36,469 nucleotides of DNA from the IMG/VR virus record IMGVR_UViG_3300048833_000782, positions 1 to 36,469 of that record. The stretch is one strand, 5' to 3'. The DNA comes from a virus. Positions within the stretch are counted from its first letter, which is position 1. Every line of letters starts with the position of its first letter. The notes beneath the pieces are model-generated. The model did no database searches. It saw nothing but the letters and a program-made list of their open reading frames with translations, and was not told the DNA's origin. The position numbers and the translations under genes are program-made. This document shows positions 8,024-15,562 of this stretch, piece by piece.

Positions 8024-8911
8024 TTACGCCAGGCTCGGGACGATGGAACCGAAGTTAACCTCTTCGTAGAGCGGCGCTACGCACAGAGCGGTCACGTTCC
8101 CGGCGGCGTCGGTCAGCGGGAACATGAACTCCCAGCCACCCTTGGTGACGTCGTCGTAGTCCTCAAATCCTGGAGCCTTCTCGGCCGTGAGCTTCGGCGA
8201 GTACTGGAACTCGATCGACGCGTCCCAAAAACCGTCGTCGGGCCGTTGGTCGGCCGATCCGCCAAGACACAACACCGTGCCCGCCGGCCGGCCGCGGAAT
8301 TCGGTCGAGTTCACCATCCCGCAGATCTCTAGCGCCTTCTCCAGTGAGAAATCGCCGGCCGGGATGACGTGGCTCTCGCTCCAGCTAAGCGAGGGGACCA
8401 TCACCTCGGCGCCGCGGAAGCCCCCTTTGCCGTCGGGTAGGATGCCGCGTGGCGCGTCGGGGATGATGAGGTCGGCCGTCTTGCCATAGACGCGGATATC
8501 GCCGCGGGCGACCTGACGAACGACCGATTGCGTTGCAACGCGGATGGAGGGTCGCGGCTTGGCCCGTTCGTTCGTCCCAGTGGATGGCTCGGAGGGCTCG
8601 TTGGCGGCTGGGGTCGCCCCCGCGCCCGCCTCGTAGTCGACGGCGAACTCGTAGTAGTTCTCGAAGACGTCCTTCTCGATCGTCTTGACGCGCGTCAGTG
8701 GCGCGACGCCGATATAAGCAGGAATGCTGGCGATCAGGGCGTGCTTCGCGAGGAAGCTAGTCCTGGGCGTGAACTCATCGACGATCGCGATGTCCGCGGC
8801 GGTCGCCATCTCGGCGCGGGTGAAGCCGTAGATGCACCACTTCGAACGGTAGGAGAACGAATCGACGGTGTCGTCCTCTTCGACGTTGTCAAGTTCTTGG
8901 ATCGTGCCCAT
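8024..8911 (-). CDS. Probable distal tail / baseplate protein
   Basis: A 295-residue protein directly downstream of the tape measure, where siphoviruses place distal tail proteins. No domain was recognised from sequence. It has an N-terminal globular part (1-95), a Pro/Thr/Glu-rich linker (about 97-118, ANEPSEPSTG) and a C-terminal beta-rich part. I chose the ATG at 8911, which is abutted by the late leader motif; reading could also begin 10 codons earlier at a TTG within that motif. The gene ends 2 bp before the next GTG start. Confidence 0.55.
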   Translation of the reverse strand: MGTIQELDNVEEDDTVDSFSYRSKWCIYGFTRAEMATAADIAIVDEFTPRTSFLAKHALIASIPAYIGVAPLTRVKTIEKDVFENYYEFAVDYEAGAGATPAANEPSEPSTGTNERAKPRPSIRVATQSVVRQVARGDIRVYGKTADLIIPDAPRGILPDGKGGFRGAEVMVPSLSWSESHVIPAGDFSLEKALEICGMVNSTEFRGRPAGTVLCLGGSADQRPDDGFWDASIEFQYSPKLTAEKAPGFEDYDDVTKGGWEFMFPLTDAAGNVTALCVAPLYEEVNFGSIVPSLA

Positions 8912-8942
8912 CCCGGCGAACGTCGCCGGCGAGTGGCACAAC
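8909..8942 (-). promoter_or_regulatory. Late leader motif, copy ending on ATG of the 8911 gene
   Basis: 34 nt from GTTGTG to ATG, beginning one base after the tape-measure stop codon. CCGGCGA-CGT-TCGCCGG forms a 7-bp hairpin that touches the start codon. Confidence 0.75.
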
Positions 8943-8943
8943 C

Positions 8944-10887
8944 TCAGGGCGCCGTCACCAGCGGCCGCATGTCCGCCAACTTCTCGGTAGCAGCGGCGGT
9001 CCGTTCGGAGGCTTCTGCCGTGCGGTCGGCGAGGTCCTCGTTGCCCAGCCGCATAAGTCCGGCGATCGCCGCGACGCTGAACGTGCCGCTGCCGCTATCG
9101 CCGACCGTCTTCGAGGCGAGGTTCCGATCATTCGCACCTTTGGCCCCCTCGGCCGCCTTCTTCGCGGCCGCGTCGGCCCGCTCGGCCGCCTTGGCCGATT
9201 GCTCGCTGGTGAGCGACGCGAGCTTCGCCTGGGCGTCGGCCAGCTTCTTCTCGGCCGCGGCGAGGGCGTTGTCCTGGCCCTTGGCGTTGGCCTCGAACTT
9301 GGCGTCGAGGTCCTCCTTCAGCGCGCGGGCCGTTTCTTCCTGGCGGCGCTTGCTATCGGCCAGCGCCTTCTCGCGGGCGTCGCCGCGGGCGACGATCGCC
9401 TCGTCGCGGTTCTGGGCGACCTTGTCGTTGGCCGCGGCGAGCTCGGCGTTGATGCGGTCGATCTCGGCCGTGGCGTCGCCGCCGAAGAGGCCCTTGATGC
9501 GGGCCCACGTCGTCTCGAAGAAGGCCACCAGGTTGTTCATGCCCATCTCAAGGCCCGCGTAGACGACGCTCCAGAGGTCCTGCACGAAGCCCAGCGAATG
9601 CGACCAGCCGCGCTCGAGGGAACCGGTAAGAAAATTCCACCACTCGGCGCCGGTCGTCACCGCGGCGGCCCAGATGTCCTTGAAGAACCGCACGAAGCCG
9701 GTCCACGTCTCACGCAGGGGCGCCGTGCCCTTCAGCCACAAGAGCTGTAGGCCCGCCCAGAGGATCTCGCCGGCCGCCATCAGGTCGCCGCCCGCGAGCG
9801 CGTTGCGGATCCCGCCGAACGTGTCGCCGGCGATCGTCCCCAGCTCGCCGAAGTAGCCCAGGGCTGAGGCGACCATTTCGCGGCCCGCCTCGGTGAAGCC
9901 GAAGAAGTAGACGGCGGCGCCGGCGATCGCCGCGACCACCAGGCCGATCGGCGAGAGGATCGCCCCGAGCACGCCAACGACGGCCGTGAGGCCCGTCGCC
10001 AAGCCGCCAGCGATGAACGCCAGCGCGTGGAAGCCGACGGCCGCTCCCACGAGCACGCCGCCGACGGTCGTTAGCGCGACGGCGATCGCCGCGATCGTCG
10101 CCACGAGCTCGCGGTTGTCGCGCAGCCACAGCGCGGCTTGGCCGACGAACGTGACGACCCAGTTCATCATTTCGGTGAGCGGTCCGGCGACGGCGGCGCC
10201 GATCTCACGCCACACCGCGCCCATCGTCATGCCGAGCTGCTCGAACGTGTCGTCGAGCGCCGCCGCAGCGGCGGCGTCCTCGTCGCTCATCACCAGGCCA
10301 AGACGCTCGGCCTCGGCCACCATCTCGCGCATGCCCGCGGCGCCGCCGGCGAACATCGGCAGCAGTTGCTGCCCGCTCTTGCCGAACACCTGCATGGCGA
10401 TCGCCGCGCGCTCGGTGGGGTCCTTGATCTGGCCGATCCGGTCGGCGAGGACCTCGAATTGCTTCTCGGGCGCGAGGCCTTGAAGCTGCTCGTAGGTGAC
10501 GCCGAGCTTTTCGAAGAGCTCGATCTTCGCCTTCGCGCCTTCGCTGGCGGCGGCCATCGTCTTGGCCATGCCGATGAAGCCCTTCTCCAGCGTCCCCAAG
10601 TCGGAGCCGGTCATCGTCGCCGCGTAGCCGAGGCCCGAGAGGGCTTCGACGCTGACGCCGGTCCGTTGCTTGATGTCGTCGAGATTGGCGCCGTAGCCGG
10701 CGAACGACTGTGCTGCGCCGCTGAACATGGCCAGCACGCTGCCGCCGGCGGCAGTCGCGATGCCGCCCACCGCGCCGAGCGTGTTGCCGATCCCCTTGAA
10801 GCGGGTCTCTAGCGCGCGGAACGCCTGGTCGGCGCCGTCGATGGCGACCTTGATGTACGCGTCGCCGGCCTTTACGCCCTTGCTCAT
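8944..10887 (-). CDS. Tail tape measure protein
   Basis: A 647-residue tape measure protein that sets tail length and chaperones DNA passage. The N-terminal half matches the TP901-type pattern (LKQRTGVSVEALSGLGYAA-like segment near 75-95, then AIAMQVFGKSGQQLLPMF near 165-185). Hydrophobic segments occur around 260-330, and the C-terminus (about 500-600) is a long Ala/Lys/Glu-rich helical, coiled-coil-like region. By the usual rule of about 0.15 nm per residue, the tail would be near 100 nm. It follows the chaperone pair, as expected. The ATG at 10887 is abutted by a late leader motif. Confidence 0.92.
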   Translation of the reverse strand: MSKGVKAGDAYIKVAIDGADQAFRALETRFKGIGNTLGAVGGIATAAGGSVLAMFSGAAQSFAGYGANLDDIKQRTGVSVEALSGLGYAATMTGSDLGTLEKGFIGMAKTMAAASEGAKAKIELFEKLGVTYEQLQGLAPEKQFEVLADRIGQIKDPTERAAIAMQVFGKSGQQLLPMFAGGAAGMREMVAEAERLGLVMSDEDAAAAAALDDTFEQLGMTMGAVWREIGAAVAGPLTEMMNWVVTFVGQAALWLRDNRELVATIAAIAVALTTVGGVLVGAAVGFHALAFIAGGLATGLTAVVGVLGAILSPIGLVVAAIAGAAVYFFGFTEAGREMVASALGYFGELGTIAGDTFGGIRNALAGGDLMAAGEILWAGLQLLWLKGTAPLRETWTGFVRFFKDIWAAAVTTGAEWWNFLTGSLERGWSHSLGFVQDLWSVVYAGLEMGMNNLVAFFETTWARIKGLFGGDATAEIDRINAELAAANDKVAQNRDEAIVARGDAREKALADSKRRQEETARALKEDLDAKFEANAKGQDNALAAAEKKLADAQAKLASLTSEQSAKAAERADAAAKKAAEGAKGANDRNLASKTVGDSGSGTFSVAAIAGLMRLGNEDLADRTAEASERTAAATEKLADMRPLVTAP

Positions 10888-10917
10888 GCCGCGAGGGTCG
10901 AGGGGCCGCGTGACAAC
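10885..10917 (-). promoter_or_regulatory. Late leader motif, copy ending on ATG of the tape measure gene
   Basis: 33 nt from GTTGT to ATG. Just upstream, GCCGCG-TTGTCA-CGCGGC makes an additional 6-bp hairpin that overlaps the GTTGT part. Confidence 0.7.
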
Positions 10918-10924
10918 GCGGCGA

Positions 10925-10956
10925 GAGGCTAGGGGCTAGGGGCTAGGGGCTAAGGG
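10925..10956. repeat. GGGGCTA tandem repeat with G-quadruplex pattern
   Basis: The plus strand reads GGGG (10932-10935), CTA, GGGG (10939-10942), CTA, GGGG (10946-10949), CTAA, GGG (10954-10956), meeting the simple four-tract G-quadruplex rule. The leftward mRNA carries the C-rich complement, in the leader of the tape measure gene. Related CTAGCCTCT-type repeats occur near 19142-19160 and 26582-26610. Confidence 0.8.
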
Positions 10957-10974
10957 ACGCGCAAGCGGCAACCA

Positions 10975-11313
10975 TCAAATGCTTCCGGGGCGGCAGTAGT
11001 GCGGATCCTTGGGAACGCCGAAGAGGGCGTCCAGGCGACGCTCGGCCGTTGCGCCGTGGATCTGCGGAAGCGGCGGACGCTCGCGCATCGGGTTGAGATC
11101 GATGGCGCTGACCAGGTCGCTTTGCTTCACGCCCATGCGGCAGTTGAGCAGTGTCGCGCAGAGTGCCGCCGTGTGGTCCCACCGCTCGCGGCGAGCGGCG
11201 GTCGCCATCCGATCTAGCCGGCGGAGCGAGTAGGCTTCCGGCGAGGCGCCGATGACAGCGGCGAGCTCGTCGCAGAGGGCCCAGACGTCGATTCGCTTTG
11301 GAGGCCCTTCTCG
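10975..11313 (-). CDS. Tail assembly chaperone, frameshift extension (T part of GT)
   Basis: About 105 residues in the -1 frame relative to the upstream G gene, from RIDVWALCDEL to CRPGSI. It looks like true coding sequence: WALCDELAAVIGASPEAYSL, then WDHTAALCATLLNCRMG, typical in style of T-domains of tail chaperones. There is no ATG, GTG or TTG in this frame between about 11600 and an ATG well inside the domain (near 11210), so independent initiation is unlikely. The T domain of a GT fusion recruits the tape measure and tube protein during tail assembly. It lies just before the tape measure, as in lambda. The exact slip site is not established; the left boundary given (11313) is approximate. 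Confidence 0.7.
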   Translation of the reverse strand, partial: REGPPKRIDVWALCDELAAVIGASPEAYSLRRLDRMATAARRERWDHTAALCATLLNCRMGVKQSDLVSAIDLNPMRERPPLPQIHGATAERRLDALFGVPKDPHYCRPGSI

Positions 11314-11819
11314 ATCGAGAGCGCCGCCTTCGATAGCAGGTCGTCGATGTTGGCTTCGATCTTCGCCTTCATCGGGCCCGACTCGATCGACGTCACCAGC
11401 CGAGCCATCGCCTCGCGCTGCGCCGCGTCCTGGGCCTTCACCACGCCCATCATCCCCTCCTGGAGACTCGGCGGGGAAAAACCCACGATCGCCGCGACCA
11501 TCGCGTCGCCGGCCGCGGCGATCGCCGCTCCGTCCAAGGAGGCTTCGAACGCGTCGCGGTCGATGCGGTGCTGCTCGCAGATCGGCTCCACGAACATCCA
11601 CAGCACGTCGAGGAAGAGGTCGCGGTCGGCGAGCTGGCGGAACGCCTTGCCGTCGCCCGCGTTGAGCAGATCGACGCCGTGGGCCGCCTTGATGCGGCGG
11701 CCGATGGCGACGTTGAGGTCGAGCGTGTAGATCCGATCGTGCTTATCGACGAACTGCTCGGGGGCGAGGGGATCGTCTTCGACGGCCGGTTCTGGCGCTG
11801 TGGCGTAACCTGCGGACAT
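11214..11819 (-). CDS. Tail assembly chaperone G
   Basis: A 201-residue zero-frame product. Residues 1-170 look like a real mainly helical protein with DRIYTLDLNVAIGRRIKAAHGV near 27-48 and ADRDLFLDVLWMF near 64-76, typical of chaperone G-like proteins. The last about 30 residues after LQSES are low-complexity Ser/Pro/Arg and look like read-out past a frameshift point near 11296-11307. Its position between the tail tube and tape measure matches the G gene of lambda-like tails. The start is ATG at 11819 behind a pyrimidine-rich leader without a Shine-Dalgarno site. Confidence 0.75.
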   Translation of the reverse strand: MSAGYATAPEPAVEDDPLAPEQFVDKHDRIYTLDLNVAIGRRIKAAHGVDLLNAGDGKAFRQLADRDLFLDVLWMFVEPICEQHRIDRDAFEASLDGAAIAAAGDAMVAAIVGFSPPSLQEGMMGVVKAQDAAQREAMARLVTSIESGPMKAKIEANIDDLLSKAALSIEKGLQSESTSGPSATSSPLSSAPRRKPTRSAG

Positions 11820-11892
11820 AGCAAGGGCTCAGGGGCAGAGGGGCTGCTTTCGAGAGGGAGCGAGTCGAGTCGCGGCGTATCGACGCGGACAA
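11820..11892 (-). repeat. Duplicated gene-junction spacer, copy A
   Basis: Read on the plus strand, a purine-rich GGGGCT-type stretch is followed by GAGTCG, CGGCGTATCGACGCGG. The same arrangement recurs at 12268-12341. On the leftward mRNA this gives a small hairpin and then a C/U-rich, Shine-Dalgarno-free leader before the ATG. Confidence 0.6.
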
Positions 11893-12267
11893 TCAACCGA
11901 TCTCGTCGATTACGTCGTCGGCCGGCGGATCCACCGTGGCGTTCTCGCCTGGCAGCGGCTTTTCGACGGGCGCGGTCTCGGCGACGACCGGAGCGGGCGC
12001 CGTCGGCTCGACGGCGGGTTTCGACTCGGCGGCCGGCGCGGCGGTGGCCGCCGCGAGCTTCGCCCGTAGCTCCTCGTTCTCGGCAGCGAGGCGTTCGGCC
12101 TCGAGCTGCGCCGCCGACTTGCCGCCCTTGAACAGGTCGCCCCAATCGAGGCCCAGCAGCGTCGCCAGCGAGCCGCCGGTGATGGCGATCTCGCGCGACG
12201 GGCTCGCCGCGTTGGTGAGCAGCGGCATGACAAGCTCGAGGATCTGCTCGCGGGTCTTTTGTGCCAT
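11893..12267 (-). CDS. Small tail protein with coiled coil and acidic tail
   Basis: A 124-residue protein between the tail tube and chaperone G. Residues 1-50 form a compact helical part (MAQKTREQILELVMPLL, then ITGGSLATLLGLDWGDLF), followed by a heptad-like segment SAAQLEAERLAAENEELRA (about 51-69) and a Pro/Ala/Glu-rich tail. No family was recognised. It could be a tail assembly accessory or a tube-decorating protein; position is the only evidence. The ATG at 12267 lies behind a C/U-rich leader. Confidence 0.55.
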   Translation of the reverse strand: MAQKTREQILELVMPLLTNAASPSREIAITGGSLATLLGLDWGDLFKGGKSAAQLEAERLAAENEELRAKLAAATAAPAAESKPAVEPTAPAPVVAETAPVEKPLPGENATVDPPADDVIDEIG

Positions 12268-12341
12268 GATCGGTGGGCAGGGGCTGAGGGGCTGAGAGGC
12301 GGAGGGGAGAGGGGCCGCGAGTCGCGTCGTGTCGACGCGGT
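12268..12341 (-). repeat. Duplicated gene-junction spacer, copy B
   Basis: Matches the spacer at 11820-11892 in layout and sequence: GGGGCTGAGG repeats, then GAGTCG and the hairpin CGCGTCG-TGT-CGACGCG. Both copies separate consecutive tail genes. Confidence 0.6.
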
Positions 12342-12827
12342 TCACGCTCCCGAGGTGGTGCCCTTGGCGGGCGCGTTGGGCGAATCGATCGCGCGGACAA
12401 AACCGAAGGTGAACGCGTAGACGCCGCCTTGCGGGGTGGCGCGGGGCATGGAGGCAACGATCCAGTCGTTGTCGTTGTACTTGTGGCCCGTCTCGGTCAG
12501 CAGGCCGTCGGCGATGCGGAGGCGGACGATCTCGCTGCCGTCGTTGACCTCGGCCGTCGCGGCCTCGTAGAGGCGATCGAACGCCGGGTCGCCGTGGTAG
12601 ACGCCGACGGTGATCGAGAGGGCCGGCTTGCGACGCGTCGAGCGCCGGCCGCCGACGTGGGCGAAGCCGCGGAAATTCATCTCGGCGACGATCAGGCCCG
12701 GGTCGTCGGTGATGTCGCCGGCCGTGACGAGCTGCTGCCAATCGGGCGTGGTCCAGACGCCGCCGCCATCGTGGTCGATGTCGATGAAGGCGAGGTACTC
12801 GTCGCCAAGTTTGGTTTCGCCGGGCAT
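12342..12827 (-). CDS. Major tail tube protein (probable)
   Basis: A 161-residue beta-rich protein with GDEYLAFIDIDHDGGGVWTT at the start and RRKPALSITVGVYHGDPAFDRLYEAA in the middle, the pattern of lambda gpV-like tube proteins (beta sandwich with a helix between strands). It follows the tail terminator and precedes the chaperone genes and tape measure, the standard position for the tube gene. I chose ATG at 12827 over a TTG 19 codons upstream, because that upstream part is encoded by a palindromic repeat element rather than by ordinary coding sequence. Confidence 0.72.
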   Translation of the reverse strand: MPGETKLGDEYLAFIDIDHDGGGVWTTPDWQQLVTAGDITDDPGLIVAEMNFRGFAHVGGRRSTRRKPALSITVGVYHGDPAFDRLYEAATAEVNDGSEIVRLRIADGLLTETGHKYNDNDWIVASMPRATPQGGVYAFTFGFVRAIDSPNAPAKGTTSGA

Positions 12828-12842
12828 GCCGTGTCTCTTGCG

Positions 12843-12956
12843 GACGGTTGCGACCCGTCTCGCGTCGCTACGCTTGGCCGCCAACGCCTGCGGCGTCGGC
12901 CTTGGCCCGCGTAGCGGTCCGGGTCAGCCGCGAGGGTCGCCGCCGCCCGTCACAAC
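12843..12956 (-). repeat. Palindromic junction cassette, copy 1 (partial)
   Basis: Contains a heptaloop hairpin GACGG-TTGCGAC-CCGTC (12843-12859), a GC-rich hairpin with TACGC/GCGTA arms, and a late leader motif (12924-12956) that ends in TGA instead of ATG. The stop codon of the upstream gene lies inside the GTTGTGA of that leader. It fills the junction between the tail completion and tail tube genes. Confidence 0.8.
12924..12956 (-). promoter_or_regulatory. Late leader motif, copy ending in TGA
   Basis: 33 nt from GTTGTGAC to GGCTGA with GGCGACCCTCGC in the middle. The upstream gene uses its TTG-TGA as last codon and stop. It belongs to the cassette at 12843-12956. Confidence 0.7.
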
Positions 12957-13441
12957 GGAATCCGTTCGATGTTCTCCAGGACCTTGGCGTTGGCGTTCTT
13001 TTGGCCGTCGTCGAGCAGCGTGGGCCGCGGCTCGTAATCGGCGACGACGCTCTTGGGGGCGATCAGCTTCTGACGGCCGTCGGGGCGGGTGATCGTTTTG
13101 GCGGGCGTGTCGATTCGGACCTTGCCGCCCTTGAAGAGGGCGCCCGGGATGGTGGCGCCGGCGACCGGCTCGGCGACGGCCGAGGGGAACGTCGTGAAGC
13201 CGGCGAGCATCTCGCCGGCGTCAACGTCCACGTCGAAAGCCGAGTTTTTCTTGAGGGCCTTGGTGTGCGATTTGGGAACCGCGCCCGGGGCGGCCGAGGC
13301 CTTGCCGCTTCGCAGCGGCTGCCGGATGAAGACCTTCAGCGCGTAGCCGCCGGAGCTGAACAGCACCTTCCGCCGCTTCGCGAGCCAGCGCTTCCGCAGC
13401 GGGCCGGTGTCGATGACGAGGCGCGTTTTGAGGTCGATCAC
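12950..13441 (-). CDS. Tail completion / minor tail protein
   Basis: A 163-residue basic protein (VIDLKTRLVIDTGPLRKRW start) in the head-to-tail joining region, between the tail terminator candidate and the tail tube gene. No family was recognised. The start is GTG, overlapping the previous stop as GTGA, which indicates translational coupling. The C-terminus runs into the leader motif, so its final codons TTG-TGA are part of a repeat copy. Confidence 0.55.
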   Translation of the reverse strand: MIDLKTRLVIDTGPLRKRWLAKRRKVLFSSGGYALKVFIRQPLRSGKASAAPGAVPKSHTKALKKNSAFDVDVDAGEMLAGFTTFPSAVAEPVAGATIPGALFKGGKVRIDTPAKTITRPDGRQKLIAPKSVVADYEPRPTLLDDGQKNANAKVLENIERIPL

Positions 13442-13869
13442 AGCACGCCCGCTTGAGCGAAGATGAGCTGATAGAGCGAGGCGAAGCGGCGGTTGTCGGC
13501 GGCGGTCGGATCCCAGAGCGAGTCGCTCGTGACGCCCTGAATGGTGTGGCCAGCGACGCTCGTCGCGATCGCCTCCAGCCGGTCCATGTACCGCTCGGCA
13601 ACCTCCTCCCAAAAGTCGAGCGGCTTGGCGTCGTCGAGCGGGGCGGTGAACAAGACAGCGATCGTCGGCCGCCGCACCACCATGCGGCGGTCGCGGTCGG
13701 TCGTCAGGCCCAGCGGGTAGAACCACACGCGCGGCGTGTCGTCCTCGGCGTTGATCTGCGGCGATCGCCGCGGCGTCTCGATGGTGAGCAGCGATCCGAC
13801 CTGGTCGGCGACGTACTCGGCCGCGATCGAGGCGACGGCGTCGGCGATAGCGCGTCCGCGGCTGGGCAT
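13438..13869 (-). CDS. Tail terminator-like protein (lambda gpU position)
   Basis: A 143-residue protein with RPTIAVLFTAPLDDAKPLDFWEEVAERYMDRLEAI, the alpha/beta arrangement of small minor tail or tail terminator proteins that cap the tube and contact the head. Assignment rests on this pattern and on gene order: head completion protein upstream, tail completion and tube downstream. The ATG at 13869 lies 3 bp after the previous stop; its own stop overlaps the next start by 4 bp. Confidence 0.6.
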   Translation of the reverse strand: MPSRGRAIADAVASIAAEYVADQVGSLLTIETPRRSPQINAEDDTPRVWFYPLGLTTDRDRRMVVRRPTIAVLFTAPLDDAKPLDFWEEVAERYMDRLEAIATSVAGHTIQGVTSDSLWDPTAADNRRFASLYQLIFAQAGVL

Positions 13870-13872
13870 GAT

Positions 13873-14259
13873 CTACCTGCGGGGTTTGGTCTCGACGCTG
13901 TGAAAACGCACGACAACGTTGTGCGTGTCGTGGTCGGCGTACTCGCGCGAGCTGCCGACCTTGGCGACCGCCCAGGTGCGAGCCGGCTCACCGCGCTCAT
14001 TAAGCTCGACGATCTCGTCGTCGGCTGCCGGCATGCGGCCGAGCTTGATCTCAAGGTGCTCGCGCAGCTCGAACCAGTCGCGGGTGCGGCCCGACTGGCT
14101 GGCGTCGATCTCGCCGACTTCCTCGGCCGAGGTCCGGCCAGGCACCAGCGTGAACTCGATCGCCTCGGGCTGGCCCTTGAGGTAGTAGTGGCACTCGACG
14201 CCGCGCGTGCGACGCAGGGCGTCGTGGTGGACCTTCAGGGCGAGTTTGATTGATCGCAT
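13873..14259 (-). CDS. Head-tail joining protein (probable)
   Basis: A 128-residue protein (MRSIKLALKVHHDALRRTRG start) in the position of head completion or connector proteins. The core contains ECHYYLKGQPEAIEFTLV and TRDWFELREHLEIKLGRMP, a beta-rich pattern. I use the ATG at 14259; longer reading upstream passes through structured repeats and looks non-coding. The specific connector family is not identified. Confidence 0.55.
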   Translation of the reverse strand: MRSIKLALKVHHDALRRTRGVECHYYLKGQPEAIEFTLVPGRTSAEEVGEIDASQSGRTRDWFELREHLEIKLGRMPAADDEIVELNERGEPARTWAVAKVGSSREYADHDTHNVVVRFHSVETKPRR

Positions 14260-14330
14260 GAGTAAACAGCGACGGCGACGCGTGGCATGGAGCCATCGCG
14301 TCGCCGTCGGCCAGCCCCTGCTGGATCGTG

Positions 14331-14382
14331 GCGACCCGCGCCGCCTCGCCCGCGTTTCATGCGGGTCTGCGGCGCGGGTCGC
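14331..14382. repeat. 14-bp inverted repeat with nested hairpin
   Basis: GCGACCCGCGCCGC (14331-14344) pairs perfectly with 14369-14382. Nested inside is CCCGC-GTTTCAT-GCGGG (14349-14365), again with a 7-nt loop. This is the strongest single stem in the window. Confidence 0.85.
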
Positions 14383-14475
14383 GCTCTCGGGTTTAGATTC
14401 GTGGCCCCCCACGCCGCGGCCGCAGTTATCGCAGGCCCACGGCGTGAGGGGCGCTCTCGTACAGTTTGTTGTTCC

Positions 14476-14545
14476 GCCCGCCGGGCAAAGCCACGCCACG
14501 GCGTGGTAGCCCAAGCGGGCGTCAGGCAGGCGGGTCGCAACCGCC
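14476..14545 (-). repeat. Palindromic junction cassette, copy 2 (half)
   Basis: Long GC-rich hairpin with GCCCGC/GCGGGC outer arms and CCACGCC/GGCGTGG inner arms (14476-14520), plus heptaloop hairpin GGCGG-GTCGCAA-CCGCC (14529-14545). The heptaloop hairpin ends 2 nt from the capsid stop codon. Confidence 0.85.
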
Positions 14546-14547
14546 TA

Positions 14548-15495
14548 CTAGGTCAATGCCGCCTCGGTATTCAAAACCGCTTCGGTGATCAGGACCGGCA
14601 CGCCGGCGACCTCCTCGACGATCGGTGCGGGGGCGCCGGTCGGGCTGGTGGCCGTGCGGCTCTTGCGGAGCTGCTCTTGCGAGCGGCGGCTCATCACGAA
14701 GGCGTGGGGCGTGCGGCCCTCGGGGAAGCGGCTGAGCAGCTCGTACAGGTGGGCGTCGGTGAGCGTCTTATTGGCGCCGGTGCCGATGTTGCAGACGCGG
14801 CCGATGCTGTAGGCGCTGGCCACCTGCAGGCCGAGCCACGACTGGCCGTCGGTCACGTAGCCCGTGTAGTGCTTGCCGTCGCCGTCGGTGAGGCGCTGCT
14901 TGTTGGTCTCGCCGGGCTGCAGCGGGTTGGCGCTGTCGCCCTTGTAGACGCCGACGATGTCGTCCTCGCCAAGGCAGAGGGCGTAGACGCTCGACATGAT
15001 CGCGCCGTCGCCGGCGACGCCGCCGGCGTTGACGACCATCGTATCGGCCAGCGCGTTGATCGTGCCGGCGTCGCGGAAGCCGGCGAAGCCGCCAGCGGCG
15101 GCGCCAAGCTGACCGTTGATCAGTTGCTTCTCGAAGCCGAACAGCGCGGCCTTCAGGTGCCGCAGCGTCTCCCGCTCGAGGAAGTGCTCGCGGCCGCGGC
15201 GCCAGGCGTCGGCGACGGCGACGTCACAGCTCCACGCCCAGTCAAGGATCGCCAGGTCGCCGGTGACTTCCTGGTCGACGCCGTGGTCGTGCTCGCGACC
15301 GGCGTTCACGGCGCGGAAGCCGATCACCGGGGCCTGGATCTCTTTGGTGAACTTATGCACCGTCCCGTTGGACGATGGCACCATCGAGATCCGCGACACG
15401 AGCGGGGCGCGCTGAAGGACGTCGGAGACTTCGATATCCGCCAGGCCAAAGCCGTCGGCGATGAGGTCGGAGATTTGCAGCAGGTCGTCGGGCAT
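14548..15495 (-). CDS. Major capsid protein (HK97-fold, probable)
   Basis: A 315-residue protein following the protease-scaffold gene, the standard place for the major capsid protein. Features that fit are an N-terminal helical segment, a long alpha segment with RRGREHFLERETLRHLKAALFGFEKQL (about 100-126), an AFVMSRRSQEQLRK helix near 260-275 that resembles the P-domain helix of HK97-type coats, and a C-terminal strand GVPVLITEAVL. The start is ATG at 15495 with no clear Shine-Dalgarno site. Assignment is by pattern and order rather than a recognised close relative. Confidence 0.8.
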   Translation of the reverse strand: MPDDLLQISDLIADGFGLADIEVSDVLQRAPLVSRISMVPSSNGTVHKFTKEIQAPVIGFRAVNAGREHDHGVDQEVTGDLAILDWAWSCDVAVADAWRRGREHFLERETLRHLKAALFGFEKQLINGQLGAAAGGFAGFRDAGTINALADTMVVNAGGVAGDGAIMSSVYALCLGEDDIVGVYKGDSANPLQPGETNKQRLTDGDGKHYTGYVTDGQSWLGLQVASAYSIGRVCNIGTGANKTLTDAHLYELLSRFPEGRTPHAFVMSRRSQEQLRKSRTATSPTGAPAPIVEEVAGVPVLITEAVLNTEAALT

Positions 15496-15562
15496 CGGGA
15501 TCGGCTCGGAGTCAAGGAAATTGGATTGAGCCAGCAGGGGGGATGGCTCTCTCGACTCGCGG

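Larger units (their letters stand above)
14262..14547. other. Structured non-coding junction downstream of the capsid gene
   Basis: About 286 bases without a gene but full of inverted repeats: a 14-bp stem at 14331-14382, a CACGCCG/CGGCGTG stem at 14410-14446, a long GC-rich hairpin at 14476-14520 and a heptaloop hairpin at 14529-14545 that starts 2 nt after the capsid stop codon. The whole stretch could fold into a chain of stem-loops in the leftward mRNA. Confidence 0.75.

Noticed and set aside
11214-11601. The T part of the chaperone considered as an independent overlapping gene starting near 11601
   Set aside because: The translation from there to about 11310 is Arg/Gly-rich out-of-frame noise over the G gene; only the last about 105 residues look real, which favours frameshifting.
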